Shown here: in pieces, positions 34,726 through 41,960 of the stretch | How the letters are laid out: each line of letters starts with the position of its first letter | How positions within the stretch are numbered: the first letter of the stretch is position 1 | NCBI RefSeq assembly: GCF_030758345.1 | Contig: NZ_JAVAMO010000023.1 | Location: 1 to 64,000 of the forward strand | Direction: 5' to 3' | DNA from: Ruegeria discodermiae | GTDB lineage: Bacteria > Pseudomonadota > Alphaproteobacteria > Rhodobacterales > Rhodobacteraceae | DNA length: 64,000 nucleotides | The notes under the pieces: model-generated | Told to the model about the DNA's origin: nothing | The model's database searches: none | The model's input: only the letters and a program-made list of their open reading frames with translations | Translations under genes and position numbers: made by a program

Positions 34726-35688
34726 TTAGTTGATCGCGCCGATGTCTTTAAGCACTGCTTCGTATTTGGTGCTGGTGTCGGCCAAATAGGCACCAAATTC
34801 CTCACCCCAGATCGGGTTGCCGGACATGCCGTTGGTGACCAGGTACTCCTGCCATTCCGGAGTTCCGACCACCTTTTGCAGGGTCGCGACCCACCAGTCC
34901 TGAACAGCCGGATCCAGTTCGGGGGGCAAGACCACGCCGCGCGGCAGCGAGAAGCTGAAGTCGTATCCTAGTTCTTGGAACGTCGGAATGTCCGGATGGT
35001 TGGTGCTGCGCGCGGAATCCGAGAAGGCCAGTGCCTTGAAGGTACCCGCTTCCATCTGACCGGCCACTTCGGACGGATTGGCGACAACCGCGTCCACACT
35101 GCCCGAGGTCAGCGCGGTGACGAGTTCGCCGCCGGAACCGATGGGCACATATTCGTACTCAATGCCTGCGGCCTGAGCAAAGAGGCTGGCCGTCACGCGC
35201 TCTGGACCGGCCGACCCACTGCCCGCAATTGTAACCCGCCCTGCTTTGGCGGCCTCGACGAATTCATCAATGGAACCAAAGTCGGAGTCTGTGCGCACTA
35301 CCAGGAACATGGCGTCACTTGCCAGCAGCCCAATGGGCGTAAAATCCGCATAGGTCCAGTCTGTATCCGAGACGAGTGGCGTCCCGATGAAATTGCCGCT
35401 GGTCGAAGTGGCGGCATAGGGATCGCCGGCCTTGTTCTTCACGAAACTGAAGCCAACCGCTCCGCTGCCACCTTCGCGGTTCTCGACGACGATATTGCCA
35501 GGGTAAAGTTCATACTTCTTTAGAATGTCGACAACGGTGCGGGACATGCGGTCATTACCGCCGCCGGGACCGAAGGCGATCGTATAGTTCAGACGTTCGC
35601 TGGGATAGCTTTCGGCAAGTGCCGGGGCTGCGCCTAGTGAGAGCGCGGCCACAGCGGCCAGCGTGGTGAATGCCCTGCGATTGATCAT
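34726..35688 (-). CDS. tctC: Tripartite tricarboxylate transporter substrate-binding protein (TctC)
   Basis: 320 residues from the ATG at 35688 (GGAGG upstream) with a signal peptide INRRAFTTLAAVAALSLGAAPALA. Bug/TctC features are YPSERLNYTIAFGPGGGNDRMSRTV, VVENREGGSGAVGFSFV, VTIAGSGSAGPERVTASLFAQAAGIEYEYVPIGSGGELVTALTSGSVDAVVANPSE. It captures the substrate in the periplasm for TctAB. A longer in-frame start at 35745 lies in the putative control region and is less likely. Confidence 0.93.
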   Translation of the reverse strand: MINRRAFTTLAAVAALSLGAAPALAESYPSERLNYTIAFGPGGGNDRMSRTVVDILKKYELYPGNIVVENREGGSGAVGFSFVKNKAGDPYAATSTSGNFIGTPLVSDTDWTYADFTPIGLLASDAMFLVVRTDSDFGSIDEFVEAAKAGRVTIAGSGSAGPERVTASLFAQAAGIEYEYVPIGSGGELVTALTSGSVDAVVANPSEVAGQMEAGTFKALAFSDSARSTNHPDIPTFQELGYDFSFSLPRGVVLPPELDPAVQDWWVATLQKVVGTPEWQEYLVTNGMSGNPIWGEEFGAYLADTSTKYEAVLKDIGAIN

Positions 35689-35940
35689 GGTTTCCTCCCT
35701 GCGATCATTTTGCATTTTTATGACATTATGTGCAATACGTCTCAAATCTGCATCTTGTCAAGTAAAAATGCAATCTTGTTGATCTGGATGGCAATACCTC
35801 ATCATTACAACATTGCACAAAACCATGGATTATACTTGTTAATGTGGATCGAGAGCTTTCTTGTCAGTTTCAATATTGCTTTTTGCATCTTTGCACGGTA
35901 AAAGCCAATTCAAGCAAGTCTACGATAAGGGAGGATGGAC
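35689..35940. promoter_or_regulatory. AT-rich divergent control region of the tctCBA and otnKC operons
   Basis: 250 bp of AT-rich DNA between divergent operons. It holds TGTGCAAT at 35729-35736 and its inverse ATTGCACA at 35812-35819. The same ATTGCACA stands at 41543-41550, 50 bp in front of the GntR gene that closes this block. These repeats are candidate sites for that GntR protein. Confidence 0.5.
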
Positions 35941-37026
35941 ATGCGTTTGATGGTATTGCCCTGTGATGGGATTGGCCCAGAGATCATGGGGGCGACCCTG
36001 GATGTGGTGCGCACCGCAAGCGCAAAGTTCGATCTGCGCCTCACTTTCGAAGAGGAAATCTCCGGCTTCGACAGTCTGAAACAACACGGCATCACGTTGC
36101 GCGAAAACGTCCTGGATCGTGCGCGCGCAGAGTTCGATGGTGTTATTCTCGGCACACAGTCTCATATGGACTATCCACCTGTGGCCGAAGGCGGTCGAAA
36201 CGTTTCCGCCGGATTCCGCATCGGGCTCGATCTTTACGCTAATGTGCGCCCGGCGCGCTCCCGATCTTTCCTGCCCAACAAGGCCCCTGACATGGATCTC
36301 GTGATCATGCGCGAAGCCACCGAAGGGTTTTATCCGGATCGGAACATGTTCAAAGGCGTGGGCGAGATGATGCCCGACCCAGACATGGCGCTGTCGGTCC
36401 GCAAGATCACTCGGCACGGGTCCATGCGCATTTGCCGTGAGGCCTTCAAGCTGGCCATGCAGCGCAAGAAGAAGGTCGCGGCGATCCACAAAGCCAACTC
36501 CTTCCTCATGACGGACGGTCTCTTCCTCGAATGCTTCCGCGAAGTTGCGAAGGACTATCCGGAGGTTGAGACCGAAGAGTTGATCGTCGATGCCTTTGCG
36601 GCTCTTCTGGTGCGCCAACCACAGAACTACGATGTCGTCGTTGCTACAAACTTCTACGGCGACATCCTGTCCGACCTCGCCTCCGAGCTCTCCGGATCCC
36701 TTGGCCTGGCGGGCTCTATCAATGCGAACGCAGAAACCGGTCTTTGCTGTGCCCAAGCGCAACATGGCTCGGCTCCCGACATTGCCGGCAAGAATGTTGC
36801 CAATCCAACCTCGCTCATTCTGTCAGCCGCGATGATGTTGTCGTGGCTCGGCGAACAGCGCGGGGAACCGAAACTGATGGAGGCTGGCCGCGCGATCTCA
36901 GACGCTGTTGACGCCGTCATCGATGATCCGGCGAAGCGGACCCGTGACATTGGCGGTTCTATCAACACGGATGCGTTTGGACGGTTTGTGGCAGATCACC
37001 TGTCCGCCATGAGCCTGGCGGCGTAG
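35941..37026 (+). CDS. Isocitrate/isopropylmalate dehydrogenase family protein (tartrate dehydrogenase-like)
   Basis: 361 residues from the ATG at 35941, which is six bases after GGGAGG; an in-frame ATG at 35935 abuts that site. The beta-decarboxylating dehydrogenase fold is shown by LPCDGIGPEIMGATLDV, VIMREATEGFYPDRN, ITRHGSMRICREAFKLAMQRKKKVAAIHKANSF, and VVATNFYGDILSDLASELSGSLGLAGSINAN with the metal Asp residues. Relatives include tartrate/D-malate dehydrogenases. Next to OtnK and OtnC it probably oxidises a tetronate-type acid. This replaces the LtnD/DenD/PdxA2 enzymes more often seen with OtnKC. Confidence 0.88.
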   Translation: MRLMVLPCDGIGPEIMGATLDVVRTASAKFDLRLTFEEEISGFDSLKQHGITLRENVLDRARAEFDGVILGTQSHMDYPPVAEGGRNVSAGFRIGLDLYANVRPARSRSFLPNKAPDMDLVIMREATEGFYPDRNMFKGVGEMMPDPDMALSVRKITRHGSMRICREAFKLAMQRKKKVAAIHKANSFLMTDGLFLECFREVAKDYPEVETEELIVDAFAALLVRQPQNYDVVVATNFYGDILSDLASELSGSLGLAGSINANAETGLCCAQAQHGSAPDIAGKNVANPTSLILSAAMMLSWLGEQRGEPKLMEAGRAISDAVDAVIDDPAKRTRDIGGSINTDAFGRFVADHLSAMSLAA

Positions 37027-37054
37027 CGCCCTCCTCGCTCACGCACCGAACACT

Positions 37055-37081
37055 GGGGCGGTCTTAGAACAGGACCGCCCC
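37055..37081 (+). other. Intercistronic hairpin
   Basis: GGGGCGGTC and GACCGCCCC form a strong stem with a short loop, 17 bp before the racemase-like gene. On the plus strand it is followed by AAAAA rather than T, so it is not a terminator of the rightward operon; mRNA processing or stability is more likely. Confidence 0.55.
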
Positions 37082-37098
37082 AAAAAGGATTTCAGCAG

Positions 37099-37779
37099 AT
37101 GAAAATTGCCAAGCCTCGCACCGCTTTCATTCACGCGACACGTCTGGCCATCGACCCGGTCGAAGCAGCCGCGGACCAGCTCTGGCCGGAGGCCGAGATG
37201 GTGTCGCTACTGGATGAAAGTCTTGAAGTGGATCGGGAGCGGGCAGGCAGCCTGACGTCTGCCCTTGCCGACCGCATCATGGCGCTGGCAAGCCATGCGC
37301 AGAGCTTTGAGGCGACGGGCATTCTCTTTACCTGTTCCGCCTTTGGCGAAGCCGTTGAAGCCGCTGACGCAGCGCTCAACATCCCGGTGATGAAGCCGAA
37401 CGAGGCGATGTTTGCCGACGCGTTGTCGCATGGCGACAAGATCGCGATGATCTATACCTTCCCGCCTGCAGCGGCAGGTATGGAAGCCGAGTTCCGGGCG
37501 CTTGTATCCGCACGCGATGCCTCTGCCACGATCGAAAGCCATCTCTGTGAGGGCGCGCTGGCCGCAAAACAGGCGGGTGACGCTGAAACCCACGACCGGC
37601 TCATCGCCGAATGCGGCGCGCTCCTGAAAGGCTATGACGCCATCCTGCTCGCCCAGTTTTCCATGGCAAGTGCAGCGGCGGGCTTGGGCCAGCGAACGGA
37701 TGCACCGGTTCTTACCAGTCCGCAATCGGCGATCCTCGAAATGCGCCGCCGCGTCGAAGGGGCGCAAGGCTCATGTTGA
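37099..37779 (+). CDS. Aspartate/glutamate racemase-like family protein
   Basis: 226 residues. GILFTCSAFGEAVEAA carries the first conserved Cys of the Asp/Glu/hydantoin racemase fold, VMKPNEAMFADAL follows, and ILLAQFSMASAAAGL stands where the second catalytic Cys is normally found but has Ser or Ala. With only one clear Cys, a two-base racemisation mechanism is doubtful; a decarboxylase, isomerase or binding role is possible. It overlaps otnK by 7 bp, so it takes part in the same pathway. Confidence 0.72.
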   Translation: MKIAKPRTAFIHATRLAIDPVEAAADQLWPEAEMVSLLDESLEVDRERAGSLTSALADRIMALASHAQSFEATGILFTCSAFGEAVEAADAALNIPVMKPNEAMFADALSHGDKIAMIYTFPPAAAGMEAEFRALVSARDASATIESHLCEGALAAKQAGDAETHDRLIAECGALLKGYDAILLAQFSMASAAAGLGQRTDAPVLTSPQSAILEMRRRVEGAQGSC

Positions 37780-39056
37780 TCGGGGTCATTGCGGATGATT
37801 TCACGGGCGCAAGCGACATCGCCAACACGCTGGTCAAAGGCGTTCCGGTCTTGGGTGGTCTGAAGACCGCACAATACTCCGGTGTGCCTTCTGGCGAGGC
37901 TGCTCCGGGTATCGAAGCCGGGGTGATTTCGCTCAAGAGCCGAACCGCGCCTGTCGAGGACGCAATCCGGGATAGTCTTGAAGCGCTAACCTGGCTGCAG
38001 GCGCAAGGATGTCAGCAAATCATCTTCAAGGTCTGTTCGACCTTCGACTCGACGCCGAAGGGCAATATCGGACCCGTCGCCGAAGCACTGGCCAAGGAGA
38101 TAGGCGCAAAGGCCATCCCCGTCTGCCCGGCCTTTCCGGGTGCGGGCCGGACCGTCTATCAGGGCCACTTGTTTGTCTTCGACAGGCTCTTGAGTGAATC
38201 CGGGATGCAATCCCACCCGCTCACACCGATGACCGATCCCGATATCCGACGCTGGCTTGGTCACCAGACGAAACTGCCAGTTTCGCATTTACCCCTCGCC
38301 CATCTTCGGAAAGGCGTCGATCCAGCTCGGAAGCACGTTCAAGCGCGAATTGAAATTCAGCCGACCTTCGTCGTGACGGACGCTGTGGCTGATGAGGACT
38401 TGCTCACGCTTGGTACCGTCATCAACGATGCGCCACTAATGGTCGGAGGCTCCGGGATCGCCATGGGTTTGCCGCGAAACCTAATAGAGCAAGGACTTGC
38501 AAAAGGAGGGGCGGCAGAATTTGCGCCTGCGCACGGTCCCGGTGCCATCATCGCCGGGTCTTGCTCGGGTGCCACTCGGGCGCAGATCGTACATCACGCG
38601 AAGGACCATCCGGTTTATGCGATTGACGTCGCAGGCGTGATGGCAGACGAGATCACCGCAGCAAACCTTGCTGACTTCATCCAGAGCTACATGGACGCCA
38701 TGCCTCTTGTCTACTCATCTGGCGATCCGGAGGAGGTCGAGGCGGCACAAAGGCAGTTCGGACGTGAAATGATCGCGGCCAAGCTGGATGAGCTGTTCGC
38801 GGATACAGCACGCCAACTGTTCGACCGTGGCTATAAGCGTCTCGTCGTCGCTGGCGGCGAAACCTCGGGCGCGGTGGCTCAGGCCGTTACAGCACACCTT
38901 GCGACTGAAGCGCTGATCGTTGGGCCCGAGATTGATCCTGGGGTGCCGATCCTCTTCTGCCCTGTCAATCCGCCCGTGGCGCTGGCGCTGAAATCTGGGA
39001 ATTTCGGGGCAGAGGACTTTTTTGCAAAAGCGCTCACCTTGATGGGGCAACCATGA
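37773..39056 (+). CDS. otnK: 3-oxo-tetronate kinase
   Basis: 427 residues of the DUF1537/OtnK family: LIGVIADDFTGASDIANTLVK at the N-terminus, IIFKVCSTFDSTPKGNIGPVAEAL (substrate site), VCPAFPGAGRTVYQGHLFV, AIIAGSCSGATRAQI and VVAGGETSGAVAQAV for nucleotide binding. OtnK phosphorylates 3-oxo-tetronate at O4. It overlaps otnC by 4 bp. The usual partner order OtnK-OtnC is kept. Confidence 0.93.
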   Translation: MLIGVIADDFTGASDIANTLVKGVPVLGGLKTAQYSGVPSGEAAPGIEAGVISLKSRTAPVEDAIRDSLEALTWLQAQGCQQIIFKVCSTFDSTPKGNIGPVAEALAKEIGAKAIPVCPAFPGAGRTVYQGHLFVFDRLLSESGMQSHPLTPMTDPDIRRWLGHQTKLPVSHLPLAHLRKGVDPARKHVQARIEIQPTFVVTDAVADEDLLTLGTVINDAPLMVGGSGIAMGLPRNLIEQGLAKGGAAEFAPAHGPGAIIAGSCSGATRAQIVHHAKDHPVYAIDVAGVMADEITAANLADFIQSYMDAMPLVYSSGDPEEVEAAQRQFGREMIAAKLDELFADTARQLFDRGYKRLVVAGGETSGAVAQAVTAHLATEALIVGPEIDPGVPILFCPVNPPVALALKSGNFGAEDFFAKALTLMGQP

Positions 39057-39694
39057 CAATCAATGAGCAGCAAACCCGTGAAGAAATGGCGCGTTTGTGC
39101 GCCTCGCTCTTCGAACGCGGCTTCAGCGTCGGCACGGCAGGCAATGTGTCAGCGCGGGTGGAGGACGGTCTGCTCATGACACCAACCAACAGTCGGCTGG
39201 GCGATATCGAGCCGGATCGGATTGCCAAGCTGGATCTCGAAGGACAGCACGTTTCCGGAGACCCGCCGAGCAAGGAAGTGTTTCTGCATCAGGCGCTCTA
39301 TGAATCGCGACCACAGACCGGGGCTGTCGTCCATCTCCACTCGACTTGGTCTACGGCCCTGTCCTGTCTGGCTGATCTCGATGACGAAGACTGCATTCCA
39401 CCCATTACCCCTTATGTTGTCATGCGGGTCGGCACTGTCAAACGCGTGCCCTACGTCAAACCGGGAGATCCGAAATCTGGCGATCTGATCCGCACCTTGG
39501 GCGGGTCCGCCGCAGGCATCCTGCTTGCCAATCACGGACCGGTGGTGGCGGGCAAAGACCTGTTTTCGGCAGTCGCAGCCGCAGAGGAATTGGAAGAAAC
39601 AGCCAAGCTTGTCGTCGCGCTCCGTGGTATAAGTGTGAAAACACTGTCCGACGACGACGTTGTCGACCTGCGCAAGACTTTTGGAGAGATGTAG
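39053..39694 (+). CDS. otnC: 3-oxo-tetronate 4-phosphate decarboxylase
   Basis: 213 residues of the class II aldolase/adducin family: CASLFERGFSVGTAGNVSARVEDGLLMTPTNSRLGDI, KEVFLHQALY with the catalytic Glu, VVHLHSTWSTALSCL with the zinc His pair, and GILLANHGPVVAGKDL with the last His. OtnC converts 3-oxo-tetronate 4-phosphate to dihydroxyacetone phosphate and CO2. DHAP is also the substrate of methylglyoxal synthase, a damaged copy of which lies just downstream on the other strand. Confidence 0.93.
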   Translation: MTINEQQTREEMARLCASLFERGFSVGTAGNVSARVEDGLLMTPTNSRLGDIEPDRIAKLDLEGQHVSGDPPSKEVFLHQALYESRPQTGAVVHLHSTWSTALSCLADLDDEDCIPPITPYVVMRVGTVKRVPYVKPGDPKSGDLIRTLGGSAAGILLANHGPVVAGKDLFSAVAAAEELEETAKLVVALRGISVKTLSDDDVVDLRKTFGEM

Positions 39695-39697
39695 CCC

Positions 39698-40174
39698 ATG
39701 AAAACCGCCGATCTGATCGACAACCATGCCAAGGACCTCTCGCTGATCTACCTGCCGTTTCAAATGCTCGGGAAAGTGACGTCCATGGCGGGGCCCGTTC
39801 AGACCATCAAATGCTTCGAAGACAACACGGTGGTGCGCGCGCAGCTTGAACAGTCCGGTGAAGGCCGCATTCTCGTCGTCGATGGCGGTGGATCGACCCG
39901 CATAGCCTTGCTGGGCGATATGCTGGCGGCCCTCGCGATCAAGAACGGTTGGACTGGTATCGTACTCAACGCCGCCATCCGGGACAGCGCTGAAATTGCC
40001 CACTTGCAGATCATGGTCTGCGCGCTGGCAACCTCACCGGTCAAAAGTGCGAAGGAAGGCTGGGGCAAGGTGGGTGAAACCATCCATATCGGTGGCACAA
40101 CCATTGCACCCGGAGATTGGCTCTATGCCGACGCCGATGGTGTGCTCGTCAGCCGTCGCGAACTGACGATTTAA
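39698..40174 (+). CDS. RraA-family protein
   Basis: 158 residues similar to RNase E regulator RraA: TIKCFEDNTVVRAQLEQSGEGRILVVDGGGSTRIALLGDMLAALAIKNGWTGIVLNAAIRDSAEI. The V.DG.xRD motif of the HMG-aldolase branch reads LNAAIRDS, closer to true RraA. APGDWLYADADGVLVSRREL ends the protein. Its position after otnC suggests a catabolic accessory role, but an RNase regulator function is also compatible. It is shorter than the RraA-like protein at 23256 and not its close copy. Confidence 0.85.
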   Translation: MKTADLIDNHAKDLSLIYLPFQMLGKVTSMAGPVQTIKCFEDNTVVRAQLEQSGEGRILVVDGGGSTRIALLGDMLAALAIKNGWTGIVLNAAIRDSAEIAHLQIMVCALATSPVKSAKEGWGKVGETIHIGGTTIAPGDWLYADADGVLVSRRELTI

Positions 40175-40185
40175 ACACATCCCGA

Positions 40186-40565
40186 TTATTGTCGTGCGAT
40201 GGATCGGATGAGGTGTGTCGCGGTCGCCTCATTGGTCGCCAGAAGCGTGTTATAGTGGATGCCGAGCCGTAGGAACGATTTGACATCCACATCATGCGGC
40301 ATCGACGTGAGCGGGTCGATGAAGAAGATCAGCGCATCCAGCCGGCCTTCGGCGATCATCGCGCCAATCTGGGCCTCGCCCCCGAGCGGTCCGCTCTTCA
40401 AAGCTGCGATCTCAAGGCCTGTCGCCTCCGCAAGCCGGCCGCCTGTCGTGCCCGTCGCGTAAGCGTCAGACGTTTTAGATGATTGAGATGAGCTTTGGCC
40501 CAAGCCACCATTTCATCTTTTTTGCCATCATGGGCGAAGGGGGCGAGCGTCTGCACATCAGTCAT
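40186..40565 (-). pseudogene. mgsA: Methylglyoxal synthase, frameshifted second copy
   Basis: From the ATG at 40565, which overlaps the GntR stop (ATGACTGA), translation gives [20 protein letters not shown] then [14 protein letters not shown], the normal MgsA N-terminus. At about 40459-40464 the frame changes; the next frame gives [49 protein letters not shown] to the stop at 40186. Restoring one base (a T in CTTACG) rejoins the frames as [10 protein letters not shown]. In addition GGDQQ of active enzymes reads GGEAQ, changing the catalytic Asp. The gene is very probably inactive. The intact paralogue is at 26676. Confidence 0.85.
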
Positions 40566-41493
40566 TGTCCCGACGCTCCATGTCAGTGACGTCGTTTTGC
40601 GCTTCGGCCCAATTCCAGGCGATCGGCGATTTGCGCTTCAGGGCACCGCTCAAATGCTGGCGCATCTTGTAGGACGCATCGGCCACATTCCCTCCCTCGA
40701 GCAACGACAGAATTTCGAGATGCTCGGTGCATTGCTCCACCAGCCGCTCAACATTGATCTCTGCACGGTACTCCATGAGCCGCCGCATTTGGTTTACCCG
40801 TTGCAAGGCCATGTGGAAGAACGGATTACCGGACAGTTTGATGAGCTCCTCGTGAAACAGCGAGCCGTTTTCCAAGAGGGCCTCGGGCGTAACCCTCGCA
40901 TGATCCATATCGAGCATCCCTTCCTGGATACGGCGCTGTTCACTCAACACCTTGCGCTCTAGGTGAAAGGAAGGCTCAAGCATGGCGGCCGGTTCAATCG
41001 CCATACGGAAGCGATAGATTTCATCGAAGGCCTCCGGGGTTTTGGCCACTGGCAGAAAGCGCCAGCCATAGCCCTCCTTGCGCTCTGCCCACCCTTCCCG
41101 GGCTGCGCGAGCCAGCAGGTCCGATACTTTCGCCTTGGTCCAGCCATAGCGCTCGCGCAAGAGCTGCTCGGTCACCTCGGCAGGAAGCTCGTTTGTCAGC
41201 CAGTCGTCAGCGAGGCGCTGATAGTCATCAACATCATTAGCCGTTTGTGAGTCGACAAGCTCGCTCAAATGTTCCGGTAGTGTCTCCGGCACGAAGTAGC
41301 CGCGATTGACGCGGCGGATAAGCAACCCCTTATCCTCAAGTGTCTCCAGAGCTTCGCGCACCGGGGTCCGGGACACATCATATCTGTCGGCAATCTGCTG
41401 AGCAGCGATATGCTCGCCGCAGGCAAGATTGCCCAAGGCGATATCCTCGGCCAGACGCCGAGAAATCTTCTTTGACAGGTCACTTGAACGCAT
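40558..41493 (-). CDS. GntR-family regulator with two winged-helix segments and FCD domain
   Basis: 311 residues, longer than usual FCD regulators. The first winged helix covers residues ~8-68 (AEDIALGNLACGEHIAAQQIADRYDVSRTPVREALETLEDKGLL). A second helix-turn-helix-like part covers ~88-150 (VTEQLLRERYGWTKAKVSDLLARAAREGWAERKEGYGWRF). The FCD domain follows (YRFRMAIEPAAML; GSLFHEELIKLSGNPFF). The overlap with the start of the broken mgsA shows they were one transcript. It probably senses an intermediate of the OtnKC pathway and may act at ATTGCACA sites. Confidence 0.9.
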   Translation of the reverse strand: MRSSDLSKKISRRLAEDIALGNLACGEHIAAQQIADRYDVSRTPVREALETLEDKGLLIRRVNRGYFVPETLPEHLSELVDSQTANDVDDYQRLADDWLTNELPAEVTEQLLRERYGWTKAKVSDLLARAAREGWAERKEGYGWRFLPVAKTPEAFDEIYRFRMAIEPAAMLEPSFHLERKVLSEQRRIQEGMLDMDHARVTPEALLENGSLFHEELIKLSGNPFFHMALQRVNQMRRLMEYRAEINVERLVEQCTEHLEILSLLEGGNVADASYKMRQHLSGALKRKSPIAWNWAEAQNDVTDMERRDND

Positions 41494-41542
41494 GAAGTCT
41501 CTTTGTTTGGAACGCCTACCGTCGGCTAGTACAACTCTCAGG

Positions 41543-41550
41543 ATTGCACA
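41543..41550. promoter_or_regulatory. Candidate GntR site ATTGCACA
   Basis: The same octamer as 35812-35819, and the inverse of TGTGCAAT at 35729-35736. It lies 50 bp before the GntR gene, as expected for autoregulation. The motif is short, so chance is not excluded. Confidence 0.4.
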
Positions 41551-41788
41551 TTTCTTTGAATACTGAGCTTATTTTAGGTTTTTGGCTTGGTAAAGCGCAA
41601 TTAAAGTTGCTTCACTTTGATCGATAAGACTGATGACATAGATCATTTTGCCCTCGTGCCGGGAGCTTTCAGGGATCTGGCAACCTGCCGAAATGAAGTC
41701 TCCATCGGCCCATTAAGCGGTCGTTCGAGGACGGCCCTTTGCCGCCTTTGATCCACCTTAATCGCCGCCGCAGTGCGGCGCGCCAGAC

Positions 41789-41822
41789 CGGACTTTCGCT
41801 GCAGACGCAATTGATGCGTCCA
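41789..41822. repeat. Dispersed intergenic repeat, copy 2
   Basis: Matches 3447-3478: CGGAC, TTTCGCTGCAG, CGCAA, TGCGTCCA in the same order, with a few extra bases. Both lie in DNA without genes. Confidence 0.6.
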
Positions 41823-41960
41823 GCTTTGTCGCGCAGTCAATGCCTTCCTGGATGATACACGGCACACACAAGCTGTGTGCCGCCGCGCAGTGTGCAAGCT
41901 TCCCTCGCTTATTCAATTTCAATACCTTTGGCCGAAACGAACAGCCAGCCGGAGTTCTCC

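Larger units (their letters stand above)
41494..41960. other. Intergenic region with putative GntR site and dispersed repeat
   Basis: About 470 bp between the divergent GntR and CDGSH-fusion genes. It holds ATTGCACA at 41543-41550 and a copy of the dispersed repeat at 41789-41822, preceded by GC-rich inverted runs near 41764-41784. No gene was supported. Confidence 0.5.

Noticed and set aside
37055-37081. Terminator between the dehydrogenase and racemase-like genes
   Set aside because: The strong stem is followed by A residues on the coding strand, and the downstream genes clearly belong to the same pathway.
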